Assembly: GCA_035652075.1 (NCBI GenBank)
Contig: DASREL010000056.1
Location: 1-52,887, forward strand
Direction: 5' to 3'
From: Gp6-AA45 sp035652075
GTDB lineage: Bacteria > Acidobacteriota > Vicinamibacteria > Vicinamibacterales > CAVVIG01
Length of the DNA: 52,887 nucleotides
The position numbers and the translations under genes are program-made. Position 1 is the stretch's first letter, and the number at the start of each line of letters is the position of its first letter. This document shows, in pieces, positions 16,845 to 27,616 of this stretch. A model generated the notes under the pieces. That model was given only the letters and a program-made list of their open reading frames with translations, did not search any database and was not told the origin of the DNA.

Positions 16845-18902
16845 ATGAATTGGGCGATCGCGGGGCTCGTGTATGCCGGTGTGTACGGCGTCGTGGTGTC
16901 GATGCTGGCGGACCAGCCGCAGCTGCGACTTCTCGTCGGCAACCTGGCGCTGTTGCTGCCGCCGCTCGCCCCGTGCTACGTCATCCTGCGGCGGCGCGGT
17001 CAGTGGATCGGTCGTCAAGGCGTGTTCTTCGGCACGATCGCGGCCTGGGCGGCGCTCTGGCTGATCGGTCAAATCGGCTGGGCCGCCGACGAACTGATCT
17101 GGGGAGCGCCACTGCCGTGGTTCAGCTGGCACATCATCCTGCAATTGTGCGGCTCGGCGTTGCCGCTCATCGCGTTGATCGCGTGGCCGCACAAGGGCAC
17201 GCGGACCGAGACTTCGGTCACCGCGGCGATCGACATTGCTGTCCTCGTCTTCCTCACCGGTTTCCTGTATTGGTCGTTGATCATCTCGCCCGGCATGGAC
17301 CCGGCGCACACGAATGTCGCGCTGCGATCGCTCGCCACCATCGGTCCGAGCGTTCGGATCGCGGCGGTCATCGGGCTATTGCTCGCGTGGCGCTCTGCGG
17401 GTAAGAACGCCTGGGCCCAGACGTATCTGCGCCTTGCGATGGGCATGGGCCTCGCGTTCGCACTGCTGGTCGGACTGTCGTACGCGACGACGCACGGCAC
17501 GTATCAAACAGGATCGCTCGGCGACGCGGGATGGATGCTGCCGTTCTGGTTTGCCGCGTGGGCCGCGGCGACCGCGCCGGCGTCAGCGGTCGAAACGCGC
17601 TCGATCACGGCGAGCCCGCCACAGCACGCGTCGCCCGTGCTGTTGTACGTGGCGCTCCTGACCGTTCCATTTCTCGGATACGGACTGCACTACATCATGC
17701 CGATCAACGACACCGTGGATCGGCTGCGTGATGTGGCGACCTCGTTCACGCTCGTCGCCGGCATCGCGCTCGTGATGGTGCGCTTTCGTGTCGAGCAGCG
17801 CGCCGTCGAGCGTGCGAACGACCGCGTCCGCCTGCTGGCGACGGCGTGCGAGCACGCGGGCGAGCTCATCGTCATTACCGAAGGGCAGCGCATCGAGTAC
17901 GCGAACGAGGCATTCCTGCGGGCGCTCGGCTACTCGTTCGAGGAATTGCGCGAGATGGCGCCGGAGCAGTTCGTGGCAGCGGAATCGCGCCCCGATATCG
18001 GGCCGCTGCGCGAGCGTATCCGCGCGCGTCACATCGTGCGATCGACGACGAAGATGAGGCGGAAGGACGGCACGTTGTTCCAGGCCCAATGGTCCGCCGC
18101 GCCGATCGTCGACTCGCACGGCCGCATTCGGTACGTCGTCGGCGTCATCCGCGACATGACCGAGGACATGCGGCTGCGCGAGCAAGTGGTCCGCAGCGAA
18201 CGGCTGTCGGCGATCGGCGAGCTCGTGTCGGGCGTGGCGCACGAGATGAATAACCCGCTGCAATCGATCATCGGCACCCTGGACGTGCTCCTCAACCAGC
18301 CGACCGATCCGGTGACACGGTCGGATCTCGAGCGGGCGCGCCGCGAGGCCGGACGCGCGGGACGCATCATTCGCAACCTGCTCACGTTCGCGCGCAAATC
18401 GCCCGAAGAGCGGTTGCTCGTCGATCTGAACGAGGTCGTGCAGAGCGCGGTCAACGTTCGGGCGTACGAGCTCGAGATCGCGGGCATCAAAATCCGCGAG
18501 GAGTACGCGCCGAATTTGCCGCTCGTCCTGGCCAACCGAGAGGCCATTCAGCAGATCGTTGCGAACCTGGTGGTCAACGCGCAGCAGGCGATGAGCCCGA
18601 ACGGCCGCGGAACGTTGACCGTGAAGACCTACATCGCGGCCGGCCACGCGGCCCTCGAAGTGCGCGACGATGGACCGGGCGTGGCGCCGCATATTCGAAG
18701 CCGGATTTTCGAACCGTTCGTGAGCACGAAGCCCGAAGTCAGCGGCACCGGCCTCGGGTTGTCGTTGTCGTTCGGGATCGCCAACGCGCACGGCGGCACT
18801 CTCGAGCTGGTTCCCACCGACGCGGGGGCGTGCTTCCGTCTGATGCTGCCCGGTGCCGGTTTTGCGGGCCCGTCGCAAATCTCCTCGTCCTCCAGCACGT
18901 AG
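16845..18902 (+). CDS. Membrane sensor histidine kinase with PAS domain
   Basis: A 685-residue protein. Residues 1-315 hold about nine membrane helices, with no periplasmic loop of any size, so sensing may be in the membrane. A PAS domain spans about 330-445, HisKA about 450-520 with His466 in VSGVAHEMNN, and HATPase about 560-670 with N-box NLVVNAQQAM, G1 DDGPGV and G2 GTGLGLS. The H-box followed by Asn-Asn-Pro-Leu is typical of NtrB-like kinases. No response regulator is adjacent, so its partner lies elsewhere. It is followed by a thiolase gene after 32 bases. Confidence 0.93.
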   Translation: MNWAIAGLVYAGVYGVVVSMLADQPQLRLLVGNLALLLPPLAPCYVILRRRGQWIGRQGVFFGTIAAWAALWLIGQIGWAADELIWGAPLPWFSWHIILQLCGSALPLIALIAWPHKGTRTETSVTAAIDIAVLVFLTGFLYWSLIISPGMDPAHTNVALRSLATIGPSVRIAAVIGLLLAWRSAGKNAWAQTYLRLAMGMGLAFALLVGLSYATTHGTYQTGSLGDAGWMLPFWFAAWAAATAPASAVETRSITASPPQHASPVLLYVALLTVPFLGYGLHYIMPINDTVDRLRDVATSFTLVAGIALVMVRFRVEQRAVERANDRVRLLATACEHAGELIVITEGQRIEYANEAFLRALGYSFEELREMAPEQFVAAESRPDIGPLRERIRARHIVRSTTKMRRKDGTLFQAQWSAAPIVDSHGRIRYVVGVIRDMTEDMRLREQVVRSERLSAIGELVSGVAHEMNNPLQSIIGTLDVLLNQPTDPVTRSDLERARREAGRAGRIIRNLLTFARKSPEERLLVDLNEVVQSAVNVRAYELEIAGIKIREEYAPNLPLVLANREAIQQIVANLVVNAQQAMSPNGRGTLTVKTYIAAGHAALEVRDDGPGVAPHIRSRIFEPFVSTKPEVSGTGLGLSLSFGIANAHGGTLELVPTDAGACFRLMLPGAGFAGPSQISSSSST

Positions 18903-18920
18903 GGTCCGCGTCAGGCGGAC

Positions 18921-18926
18921 TACAAT
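18921..18926 (+). promoter_or_regulatory. Possible -10 hexamer for the thiolase operon
   Basis: TACAAT ends 8 bases before GTG 18935, with no Shine-Dalgarno. This is a candidate leaderless start of the four-gene acyl-CoA operon. Confidence 0.35.
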
Positions 18927-18934
18927 TGTTGGTT

Positions 18935-20131
18935 GTGCTTGCTCGTGACGCGGTCATCCTGAGCGCTGCCCGCACGCCTATTGGGAAATACGGCGGCGCG
19001 TTCAAAGACATTCACCCGGCCGAGCTGGGCGCGGTCGCGGCGCGCGCGGCGATCGAACGCGCGCAGCTGAAGCCGTCCGACATCGACGACGTGTGGATCG
19101 GACACGGACGGCAAGCCGGCTCCGGACCGAACCCGGGGCGGCAGGTCGCGCATCGGACAGGCATTCCCTACGAATCGCCCGCGCAAACGATCAACAAGGC
19201 GTGCGCGTCAGGGCTGCAGGCGATCGTGTCCGGCGCGCAATCCATTCTTCTCGGCGAATCGAACATCGTGCTGGCGGGCGGCATGGAGTCGATGAGCCGC
19301 ATGCCGTACCTGATCGATGCGATCGACGCGCGCTGGGGCCATCGCATGGGCAACTTCACGCTCGTCGATGCGATGTATCGCGACGGATTTCAGTGTCCGC
19401 TCTGCGATCAGATCATGGGCGAGACGGCCGAAACCCTCGCGCGCGAGTACGGCATCACACGGGAACAATCCGACTGCTTCGCGCTCGAGAGCCAGCAGAA
19501 GGCCAAAGCGGCGATCGAAAGCGGATATTTCGCGAGCGAAATCGCGCCGGTCAGTGTGCCGGGTCCAAAAGGAGCCGGCCTGCAAGAAGTGTCCCGCGAC
19601 GAACATCCGCGCGGCGACACGACGATGGCGTCGCTCGCGAAGCTGCCGCCGGTGTTCGGCACGAGCGGCGTGATCACGCCAGGGTCCTCGTCTGGCATCA
19701 CCGATGGCGGCGCGGCGGTCGTCGTGGCGGCGGCGGATGTCGCGAAGCAGCGCGGACTGCAGCCGCGCGCGAAAATTCTCGGGTGGGCCAGCGCCGGCGT
19801 CGATCCGAAGATCATGGGGATCGGACCGGTGCCCGCCATCAAGAAACTCGAACAGCGGACCGGTCTTCGTCCCGATGATTTCGATCTCATCGAGCTGAAC
19901 GAAGCGTTCGCTCCGCAAGTACTCGCGGTATTGAAGGATGTGCCGATCTCGAGCGACCGCGTCAACGTCAACGGCGGCGCGATTGCGCTCGGTCACCCCA
20001 TCGGCTGCACCGGCACACGCATCGTCGTCACGCTGCTGCACGAGCTGGAACGGCGTCAGGCGAAGCGCGGTCTCGCGACGTTGTGCGTGAGCGGCGGCAT
20101 GGGCATGGCGCTGGCGATCGAACGGATCTAG
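18935..20131 (+). CDS. Thiolase (acetyl-CoA acetyltransferase family), first copy
   Basis: A 398-residue thiolase of normal length, cleaving or condensing acyl-CoA and acetyl-CoA. The start is GTG 18935; the open frame before it runs into the kinase gene and has no similarity. The three catalytic motifs are intact: NKACASGLQAI with the acylated Cys, GGAIALGHPIGCTGTR with His, and CVSGGMGMALAIER with the second Cys. Four bases separate it from the dehydrogenase that follows. It is clearly different from the second thiolase further on, so they probably act on different chain lengths or in opposite directions. Confidence 0.92.
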   Translation: MLARDAVILSAARTPIGKYGGAFKDIHPAELGAVAARAAIERAQLKPSDIDDVWIGHGRQAGSGPNPGRQVAHRTGIPYESPAQTINKACASGLQAIVSGAQSILLGESNIVLAGGMESMSRMPYLIDAIDARWGHRMGNFTLVDAMYRDGFQCPLCDQIMGETAETLAREYGITREQSDCFALESQQKAKAAIESGYFASEIAPVSVPGPKGAGLQEVSRDEHPRGDTTMASLAKLPPVFGTSGVITPGSSSGITDGGAAVVVAAADVAKQRGLQPRAKILGWASAGVDPKIMGIGPVPAIKKLEQRTGLRPDDFDLIELNEAFAPQVLAVLKDVPISSDRVNVNGGAIALGHPIGCTGTRIVVTLLHELERRQAKRGLATLCVSGGMGMALAIERI

Positions 20132-20135
20132 CACG

Positions 20136-21182
20136 GTGCGCATAGCCATCATTCCCGGCGACGGGATCGGGAAAGAGGTGACCGCCGAAGCGGTCAAGGT
20201 GCTTCGCCGAGTCGAATCGGTGTTCGGACGCCAGTTCGATCTCGAGATGCTGCCGTGGAGCGCGGATCACTATCTCGCCACGGGCGTGACGATTCCGCCC
20301 AACGGCTACGCGATGTTGCGAGACGACTTCGACGCGATCTTCATCGGCGCCCTCGGCGATCCGCGCGTGCCCGACAACCGTCACGCGCGCGACATCCTGC
20401 TCGGTACGCGATTCGAGCTCGACCTGTACGTCAACTACCGGCCGGTTCGGTTGCTCGACGCGCGTCTTTGTCCGCTCAAGAACCGAACGCCGGCCGACGT
20501 CGACTTCGTCGTGTTCCGCGAGAACACCGAAGGCGTGTACGTCGGCGTCGGCGGCCGCTTCAAACCTGGGACGACGGACGAAATCGCGCTGCAGGAAGAA
20601 ATCAATACTTACAAGGGCGTGCACCGGATCATCAAGCACGCGTTCGAGTTCGCGCGAGCGAACGGCCACCGGACCGTGTGCATGGCCGACAAGAGCAACG
20701 CGATGACCGACGGTCACGCGTTGTGGCAGCGCGTGTTTCGAGAGATGGCCGCGCTGTATCCGGAGATCGAATCGCGGCACCTCTATATCGACGCGCTCGC
20801 GTTGTTGATGGTCCAGGATCCGTCGCAGTTCGAGGTGATTGTCACCAATAACCTGTTCGGGGACATCATCACGGATCTTGGCGCGGCACTGCAGGGCGGC
20901 CTTGGGCTCGCCGCGTCCGGCAACCTGCATCCTGGCCGGACGTCGATGTTCGAACCGGTCCACGGGTCGGCGCCGCCACTCGCAGGCAAGAACGTCGCGA
21001 ACCCGATGGGCGCGATCCTTTCGACAGGGTTGATGCTGCAGTCGCTCGGTCTCGTGCAGGAAGGCGCGGCAGTCGAAGCGGCGGTGAAGCACGCCGTTGT
21101 CACGAACAACGGCACGAAGGAAATCGGCGGATCACTCGGAACGACGGAAACAGGCGATTTTATTTCGCAGGCAATCAGATGA
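20136..21182 (+). CDS. Isocitrate/isopropylmalate-type dehydrogenase
   Basis: A 348-residue beta-decarboxylating dehydrogenase of the IDH/IMDH/tartrate dehydrogenase family. Visible are IPGDGIGKEVT at the N-terminus, the substrate arginines in RFELDLYVNYRPVR, FRENTEGVYVGVGG, the catalytic Lys in MADKSNAMTDG, the metal Asp residues in NLFGDIITDLGAAL, and FEPVHGSAPPLAGKN for NAD binding. The loop before the substrate Arg (LGDPRVPDNRHARDILLGTR) differs from classical LeuB and from Icd, so substrate is uncertain. Starting at GTG 20136, it sits between two thiolases with a four-base gap and a four-base overlap, an unexpected place for a TCA or leucine enzyme. Confidence 0.87.
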   Translation: MRIAIIPGDGIGKEVTAEAVKVLRRVESVFGRQFDLEMLPWSADHYLATGVTIPPNGYAMLRDDFDAIFIGALGDPRVPDNRHARDILLGTRFELDLYVNYRPVRLLDARLCPLKNRTPADVDFVVFRENTEGVYVGVGGRFKPGTTDEIALQEEINTYKGVHRIIKHAFEFARANGHRTVCMADKSNAMTDGHALWQRVFREMAALYPEIESRHLYIDALALLMVQDPSQFEVIVTNNLFGDIITDLGAALQGGLGLAASGNLHPGRTSMFEPVHGSAPPLAGKNVANPMGAILSTGLMLQSLGLVQEGAAVEAAVKHAVVTNNGTKEIGGSLGTTETGDFISQAIR

Positions 21183-22363
21183 ACAAAGCAGAAGTATTTG
21201 TCGTGGGCGGCGCGCGCACGCCGATGACCGATTATGTCGGCGCGCTCAAAGATATTTCGGCGCTCGAACTCGGGGCGATCGCGGCGCGTGGCGCGTTTCA
21301 GAAAACGGGCGTCAAGCCCGAGTGGATCGATCATGCCGTCATCGGCAATGTCCTTCAGACGTCGGCTGACGCGATCTACGGTGCGCGTCACGTTGCGTTG
21401 AAGGCCGGTGTGCCGATCGACGTGCCCGCGTTGACCGTCAATCGTCTGTGCGGCTCGGGGATTCAGGCAGCGGTCAGCGGCGCGCAGTTGATCCAGCTCG
21501 GCGAGGCCAACGTCGTCTTGACCGGCGGCGTCGAGAGCATGAGCCAGGCGCCGCATGTAATTCGTGGGCTGCGCACCGGGCTCAAACTCGGTCAGGGGAA
21601 GCTGGAAGACACGCTGTGGGAGGCGCTGGTCGACACGTACTGCGGATGCTCGATGGCGATCACCGCCGAGAACTGCGCGGCGAAGTACGGCATCACGCGC
21701 GAGGAGCAGGACTGTTTCGCGCTCCGCAGTCAGCAACTCGCCGACAAGGCGTGGAGCGCAGGGCGACTCGCCGAAGAAATCGTGCCGGTCGAGATCACGA
21801 CGCGCAAGGGAGTGCAGGTCGTCGACCGCGACGATCACATGCGGCCTGAGACGACGATGGAGGTGCTGGCGAAGCTGCCGCCGGCATTCAAGAAGGACGG
21901 CACGGTGACCGCCGGCAACGCGAGCGGCATCGTCGACGGCGGCGCGGCGCTGATCCTGGCGTCGAAGCAGGCCGTTGACGCGCACGGACTGAAACCCATC
22001 GGACGATTGGTCTCGTGGGCGGCGGTTGGCGTCGACCCGTCATACATGGGCATGGGACCCGCACCGTCGACGCGCGCGGCGCTCAAACATGCGGGCCTGG
22101 CGCTCGACGACATCGATCTCATCGAGGTGAACGAGGCGTTCGCCGGCCAATATCTCGCGGTTGAAAAAGAGCTCGGCCTCAATCGTGACAAGGTCAACGT
22201 CAACGGCGGGGCGATCGCGCTTGGCCATCCGCTCGGCATGTCGGGCACGCGCCTGCTGTTGACGGTGTTGCTCGAACTTCGGCGCCGCGGAAAAAAACGC
22301 GGCCTGGCGACGGCGTGCATCGGCGGCGGACAGGGCATTGCCGCAATTGTGGAGACGGTTTAA
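21179..22363 (+). CDS. Thiolase (acetyl-CoA acetyltransferase family), second copy
   Basis: A 394-residue thiolase with the acylation Cys in VNRLCGSGIQAA, the catalytic His in GGAIALGHPLGMSG and the second Cys in ACIGGGQGIA. It is translationally coupled to the dehydrogenase before it (ATGA) and to the hydroxyacyl-CoA dehydrogenase after it (TAATG). Its neighbours point to acetoacetyl-CoA formation or beta-ketoacyl-CoA cleavage. The sequence is about as far from the first copy as from unrelated bacterial thiolases by eye, so this is not a recent duplication. Confidence 0.93.
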   Translation: MNKAEVFVVGGARTPMTDYVGALKDISALELGAIAARGAFQKTGVKPEWIDHAVIGNVLQTSADAIYGARHVALKAGVPIDVPALTVNRLCGSGIQAAVSGAQLIQLGEANVVLTGGVESMSQAPHVIRGLRTGLKLGQGKLEDTLWEALVDTYCGCSMAITAENCAAKYGITREEQDCFALRSQQLADKAWSAGRLAEEIVPVEITTRKGVQVVDRDDHMRPETTMEVLAKLPPAFKKDGTVTAGNASGIVDGGAALILASKQAVDAHGLKPIGRLVSWAAVGVDPSYMGMGPAPSTRAALKHAGLALDDIDLIEVNEAFAGQYLAVEKELGLNRDKVNVNGGAIALGHPLGMSGTRLLLTVLLELRRRGKKRGLATACIGGGQGIAAIVETV

Positions 22364-23220
22364 TGGCGATTAAGACGGTTGGCGTATTGGGGTGCGGACT
22401 GATGGGCGCCGGCATCGCGCAGGTGTGCGCGGCGTCAGGCTACAAGACGATCGTGCGCGAGGTGCAGCAGACCTATCTCGACAAGGGGCTCGGACGTATC
22501 AAGAAGTTCCTGGAGGATGGCGTCGCAAAAGGGAAGACGACCGCCGAGGCCCGCGACACGACGCTCACGAACCTGTCCGGAACGACAACGTTCGAAGCGT
22601 TGAAGGACTGCGATCTGATCATCGAAGCGATCGTCGAGAACCTGCACGAGAAGAAGACGACCTATGCGGTGCTCGAGTCGTGCGTGAAGCCGGACACCAT
22701 CTTCGTGTCGAACACCTCGTCGCTCTGCATCACCGAGCTCGCGGCATCGACGAAGCGCCCCGACAGGTTCGGCGGACTGCACTTCTTCAACCCGGTCCCG
22801 CTGATGAAGCTCGTCGAAGTCATTCGCGCGCTGACGACGAGCGACGAGACGTACGAAACGCTCATGTCGTTCGCGTCCTCGCTCGGCAAGGAGCCGATCA
22901 CTGCTCCCGATCGTCCCGGCTTCATCGTCAATCGGCTCCTCGTACCGTATCTGCTCGACGCCATCCGCGCGTACGAACACGGGCTCGGCACGCTCGAGGA
23001 CATCGACACGGGGATGAAGTTGGGCTGCGGCTACCCGATGGGACCGTTTACGCTGCTCGATTTCGTCGGGCTCGACACGACCTACTACATTGCGAACATC
23101 ATGTTCGAGGAGTTCCGCGAACCGGCGTACGCGCCTCCGCCGCTGCTGAAGCGCATGGTGCTCGCCGGTTACCTCGGACGCAAGAGCGGCCGCGGTTTTT
23201 ACACGTATCAGCAGGGCTGA
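22363..23220 (+). CDS. 3-hydroxyacyl-CoA (3-hydroxybutyryl-CoA) dehydrogenase
   Basis: A 285-residue protein of the stand-alone Hbd type, matching the usual 282-290 length. The Rossmann motif GVLGCGLMGAGIAQ opens the protein, followed by NTSSLCITELA, the catalytic region GLHFFNPVPLMKLVEV with His, and DRPGFIVNRLL. It reduces acetoacetyl-CoA to 3-hydroxybutyryl-CoA or works in reverse in beta-oxidation. The ATG shares its A with the TAA of the second thiolase. It closes a four-gene operon that lacks an enoyl-CoA hydratase or acyl-CoA dehydrogenase, so those steps would have to come from elsewhere. Confidence 0.93.
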   Translation: MAIKTVGVLGCGLMGAGIAQVCAASGYKTIVREVQQTYLDKGLGRIKKFLEDGVAKGKTTAEARDTTLTNLSGTTTFEALKDCDLIIEAIVENLHEKKTTYAVLESCVKPDTIFVSNTSSLCITELAASTKRPDRFGGLHFFNPVPLMKLVEVIRALTTSDETYETLMSFASSLGKEPITAPDRPGFIVNRLLVPYLLDAIRAYEHGLGTLEDIDTGMKLGCGYPMGPFTLLDFVGLDTTYYIANIMFEEFREPAYAPPPLLKRMVLAGYLGRKSGRGFYTYQQG

Positions 23221-23229
23221 AGGCCTGCG

Positions 23230-25644
<2,415 letters not shown>

Positions 25645-25693
25645 AGGTTCCTTGGACGGGAGCGCGGGGCAAAGCGTTGACGTGCGATCGCGT

Positions 25694-25903
25694 TTACGAC
25701 CCGTCTGCCTTGAGCTGGTTGTGGCGCATGTAGATCACCCGGCAGTCCGCGCACATACCGTGCGACCACGCCTTCACCAGCGAGTCTTCTGAATCCGGCG
25801 GAAATCCCATGGGGCGGCGCATGATCTTGCCGCACCACGCGCAGCGGAGGCCTTCTGTCTGCGGGATCTGATCGCGATCGTCCGGATCGGTGGAACCGCT
25901 CAT
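25694..25903 (-). CDS. Small zinc-ribbon protein
   Basis: A 69-residue protein with two CxxC pairs, CAWC near residue 21 and CADC near residue 51, separated by an acidic spacer, so a single zinc-binding ribbon is likely. The function is unknown. It lies between the ADOP permease and the Crp/Fnr gene in the same direction. A 20-bp palindrome matching one upstream of the Crp/Fnr gene lies 80 bases before its start, making it a candidate target of that regulator. Confidence 0.75.
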   Translation of the reverse strand: MSGSTDPDDRDQIPQTEGLRCAWCGKIMRRPMGFPPDSEDSLVKAWSHGMCADCRVIYMRHNQLKADGS

Positions 25904-25982
25904 GCGCCCTCCGCGTGCACTCCGGGGGGGATCCCGGATGATCCGGTGGGCCGCCTGCGACGGCTCTAAGAGGATGGCGTCG

Positions 25983-26002
25983 ATTGTCAGGTAGCTGACA
26001 AT
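25983..26002. promoter_or_regulatory. Crp/Fnr-type operator candidate, zinc-ribbon gene upstream region
   Basis: A perfect 8+4+8 palindrome, ATTGTCAG-GTAG-CTGACAAT. Its core, TGTCA-N6-TGACA, has the spacing of Crp-type sites (TGTGA-N6-TCACA). It is identical at 16 of 20 positions to the site at 26839-26858. It lies in the 127-base gap between the Crp/Fnr gene and the zinc-ribbon gene, about 80 bases before the latter's start. Confidence 0.6.
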
Positions 26003-26030
26003 TTCATGTCAAGGGGTCGAACGGTCCAGG

Positions 26031-26786
26031 TCAGCCGTGGAGACGATCGAAGTGCGCCCGCATGACCGCGTAACACTCGCACGATGCGGCTTCCAGCCCC
26101 TTGCGGTCCCGAACGCTGATACGGCCGTATTTGTAGCGGATGAGTCCGGCCGCCTGCAGTGCCGCCGCCACCGTGCTGACCGTCGGCCGCTGCGCGCCGA
26201 GCATGATCGCCAGAAACTCATGGCTCAAGGTGAAGTCGTGCTCGTGCATCCGGTCGTGCGTCATGAGCAGCCATCGCGCGCAGCGCTGCTGAACCGAATG
26301 ACACAGGTTGCACGCGGCAACCTGCATCAACTGAGCGAGGGTCGCCTGTGCGTAGCGGCCAATCACGTCGTGGAATGCGCCGCGGTGTCCGAGCGCGCGG
26401 CGGAAGTCGTCGACCTTCATCGACTGCGCGTCGGTGTCCGGCACCTGCATGAACGTGTCGCCGGCGGCGACCGCGTCCGCCGCGAAGAAGGCTTCGATGC
26501 CGAGCATCCCTTCGTCACCGACGGTACTCGATTCGACCATCGTGCCGTCGCGCAGCGTCGTCGTGATGGAGACGACGCCGCCGTTGGGGAAGTAGATGGA
26601 TCGCATCGGTTCGCCGTTGCGGTAAATCACCTGCTTCACGTGCATGGGGACGGTCATGAGGAACGGCGACAGCCGTCGGAAATCCTCTGGAGGAAGGCCG
26701 GCGAGGAGACGATTCTTCGGGCGGCGGCTCGGCGGCGGACGGACGGCCGGCGCAGGCCCGGCGCGGGTGCGTAGTTTTTTGGACAT
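26031..26786 (-). CDS. Crp/Fnr-family transcriptional regulator
   Basis: A 251-residue regulator with an N-terminal basic and Pro-rich tail (residues 1-30), a cyclic-nucleotide-type beta barrel (about 40-140; YRNGEPMRSIYFPNGGVVS), a long dimerisation helix and a C-terminal winged helix (LSHEFLAIMLGAQRPTVSTV). The barrel lacks the RExxxR-like phosphate-binding cassette, so cAMP binding is doubtful; no Fnr-type cysteine cluster is present either. The C-terminal CEC signature (AASCECYAV) matches a Crp/Fnr subfamily common in soil bacteria. ATG 26786 is chosen over a TTG 36 bases upstream. Palindromic Crp-type sites lie both upstream and downstream. Confidence 0.87.
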   Translation of the reverse strand: MSKKLRTRAGPAPAVRPPPSRRPKNRLLAGLPPEDFRRLSPFLMTVPMHVKQVIYRNGEPMRSIYFPNGGVVSITTTLRDGTMVESSTVGDEGMLGIEAFFAADAVAAGDTFMQVPDTDAQSMKVDDFRRALGHRGAFHDVIGRYAQATLAQLMQVAACNLCHSVQQRCARWLLMTHDRMHEHDFTLSHEFLAIMLGAQRPTVSTVAAALQAAGLIRYKYGRISVRDRKGLEAASCECYAVMRAHFDRLHG

Positions 26787-26838
26787 GGTGTGGTGCTTCG
26801 GAACGCCGCGCAAGCGTAGCAAGCGCAGCCGGAGGTGA

Positions 26839-26858
26839 ACTGTCTGGTTGCTGACAGT
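26839..26858. promoter_or_regulatory. Crp/Fnr-type operator candidate upstream of its own gene
   Basis: ACTGTC and GACAGT arms enclose TGGTTGCT, 53 bases upstream of the Crp/Fnr start. The site agrees with 25983-26002 at 16 of 20 positions, including TGTC, GGT and GCTGACA. It suggests autoregulation. Confidence 0.55.
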
Positions 26859-26866
26859 CTGTCAGC
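26850..26866. promoter_or_regulatory. Overlapping palindrome upstream of the Crp/Fnr gene
   Basis: GCTGACAG-T-CTGTCAGC is a perfect 8+1+8 inverted repeat that shares its left half with the right half-site of the operator at 26839-26858. Three half-sites in a row could allow cooperative binding, or this could be a short stem in the transcript. It ends six bases before the TPR gene's stop codon. Confidence 0.45.
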
Positions 26867-26872
26867 TGGGGG

Positions 26873-27616
26873 TCACCGCGTCAACAAATGCCGCGCTGTG
26901 TCTTTGAACTCGCGATCCTCGGGTGCCCACTCCGGATCGACCGGCGCCTCGAGGACGCGCTGCAGTTCCGCCCGCGCCTCGTCGCGCCGCCCGTCGTCGA
27001 GCAGCAGTTCGGCCAGAAAGTAATGTGACGCGGTGCTGTTCGCGTCGTACTCGAGTGATTTCCGTAAGTGCGCTTCCGCCTCTTTGTGGCTGCCGCCAAA
27101 CAGGCGGGGCACCTTGAAGTACCAGCGGCCGAGCGCGCGGTCCGCCGAACCGTGCTGATATCGCGGGTCGATCCGCAACACGGTTTCGAGTTCGTCTTTG
27201 ATCGCGCCGCGGTATTTGATGCCCTGACGCACGCCGAACGATTCGGCCATGGCGCCCATGTTCGCCGCGACCCAGAAATGTCCTTCGGGCCGATCGGGTT
27301 TCAGCGCGATGGCTGCGCGTCCGGCGGCGATGCCACGCTCGTACACGCCGCGGCGGTCGGCGTCGGAGACGTGACCGCCAATCCAATAGTCGGCGCGCGC
27401 CAGCTTCCACGCGGCGTCGAAGTCCGCTGGATTCCTCGCGAGATCGGCCGTCCAGAGGTCGGCCGCCTTTCGCGCGCTCGCCACATTTGCACGCTCCGCG
27501 TAGAGCGCATCTGCAACCTGGGCCCGTGCGAACGCATCAAATGCCGAGAGATAGAATAGGAGGACGATGCAAGAACTAATCAGACGCCTGTTGGCCGAAC
27601 TCGGCGAAGACCCCAC
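26873..27616 (-). CDS. Secreted TPR protein (TatT-like)
   Basis: A protein of about 247 residues with a signal peptide followed by TPR-like helices. The hydrophobic segment LISSCIVLLFYLSAFDAFARA leads to a likely cleavage site before QVADALYAERA. The body has repeats around HFWVAANMGAM, DPRYQHGSADRALGRWYFKVP and HYFLAELLLDDGRRDEARAELQ, resembling the TatT family of periplasmic TPR proteins. The start is uncertain: GTG 27616 or ATG 27631 both precede the signal, and both lie inside folE on the other strand. No start lies between the signal peptide and folE's own start, so a divergent overlap of at least about 50 bases is required if the signal peptide is real. Confidence 0.75.
   Translation of the reverse strand: MGSSPSSANRRLISSCIVLLFYLSAFDAFARAQVADALYAERANVASARKAADLWTADLARNPADFDAAWKLARADYWIGGHVSDADRRGVYERGIAAGRAAIALKPDRPEGHFWVAANMGAMAESFGVRQGIKYRGAIKDELETVLRIDPRYQHGSADRALGRWYFKVPRLFGGSHKEAEAHLRKSLEYDANSTASHYFLAELLLDDGRRDEARAELQRVLEAPVDPEWAPEDREFKDTARHLLTR
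27552..27557 (+). promoter_or_regulatory. Possible -10 hexamer for folE
   Basis: TAGAAT lies 9 bases before the folE ATG, and AGGAGG follows it directly. A transcript from this box would begin within or just after the Shine-Dalgarno, so the two signals compete in meaning; a further upstream promoter is equally possible. Confidence 0.3.
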
